DNA of 46,265 bases, from NCBI GenBank assembly GCA_947450695.1, contig CANFWV010000023.1:1-46265 (forward strand). The letters run 5' to 3'. The stretch comes from Comamonadaceae bacterium (GTDB lineage Bacteria; Pseudomonadota; Gammaproteobacteria; Burkholderiales; Burkholderiaceae_C). Under the pieces are notes generated by a model, which made no database searches, had not been told where the DNA came from, and saw only the letters and a program-made list of their open reading frames with translations. The first letter of the stretch is position 1. Every line of letters begins with the position of its first letter. A program made the position numbers and the translations under genes. Positions 45,015-46,265 of this stretch are shown in pieces.

Positions 45015-45178
45015 GGGTCACGCTCCAGATCGAGTTAACCGCTAGTTCGACAGTCACAGACGAGGTGCCCGACTGTCGCCAAACTATATTTAAAAAACCA
45101 AAGCAATACTTCATCATGCTTGGAGGATACCAAACGACATGTACGTGTCTGAATCAAGCCAGTCCGATGAGACTTCAA

Positions 45179-45212
45179 ATAAAAAAGCCGCGCAATCGCT
45201 TGCGCGGCTTTT
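45179..45212 (-). terminator. Rho-independent terminator of ilvC (bidirectional in form)
   Basis: A perfect 13-bp stem AAAAGCCGCGCAA / TTGCGCGGCTTTT with a 4-nt loop, followed on the minus strand by T residues (GGCTTTTTTATTT). It is 38 nt downstream of the ilvC stop. Confidence 0.92.
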
Positions 45213-45249
45213 ACCAATTGCAATCCAGGCCGAGAAGGCCCGGTTGGCA

Positions 45250-46265
<1,016 letters not shown>

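Overview
The window looks like a chromosomal segment of a betaproteobacterium in the Burkholderiales, most likely Comamonadaceae (Rhodoferax/Polaromonas/Limnohabitans-like). This is inferred from the family-typical gene order (clpS-clpA; alaA-hom-thrC-mobB-moeA-moaD-moaE; ilvC-pssA-leuA), a PhaR-type PHB regulator, and many Bug-type solute receptors. No ribosomal or phylogenetic marker was available to confirm the genus, and no insertion sequence, phage, CRISPR array or origin was seen.

Layout. 1-5435: start of clpA, clpS, a small secreted Ala/Lys-rich protein with its terminator, a DUF192 protein, a thiamine-diphosphate (ThDP) enzyme paired with an MFS transporter, and a secreted CAP-domain protein. 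5484-8813: clpB with a sigma-32-like promoter, and a conserved hypothetical. 8810-23042: an accessory catabolic island. Operon A (16096 down to 8810) encodes a ThDP enzyme, two tandem Bug receptors, a LigW-like decarboxylase, a third Bug receptor and a flavin monooxygenase. Operon B (23042 down to 18686) encodes an MhpA-like flavin hydroxylase, a Bug receptor, a class II aldolase/decarboxylase and another Bug receptor. Between them lies a plus-strand regulator block (LysR, MarR, LysR). 23270-30003: one long minus-strand operon from alaA through hom and thrC to molybdopterin genes. 30198-33689: Mth938-domain protein, Bcp peroxiredoxin, PIN-PhoH ATPase and PhaR. 33868-37208: tRNA-Val(GAC), RelA and an alpha/beta hydrolase. 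37303-39435: 3-hydroxybutyrate dehydrogenase, a probable gene remnant and an IclR regulator. 39416-46265: PBP7-like peptidase, two different 2-isopropylmalate synthases behind a leucine-rich leader peptide and attenuator, pssA and ilvC (its start codon cut by the window end).

How it fits together. Most genes are housekeeping (proteostasis, threonine/leucine/valine synthesis, Moco synthesis, stringent response, PHB metabolism). The distinctive part is 8.8-23.0 kb: two flavin hydroxylases, two different decarboxylase-type proteins, a ThDP lyase/decarboxylase and five Bug periplasmic receptors, with no TctA/TctB membrane partner and no ring-cleavage dioxygenase. I read it as an undescribed upper pathway for aromatic carboxylic acids, with its own regulators. 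The best regulatory find is an unannotated 17-residue Leu-rich leader peptide followed by an 11-bp attenuator hairpin in front of the leuA pair.
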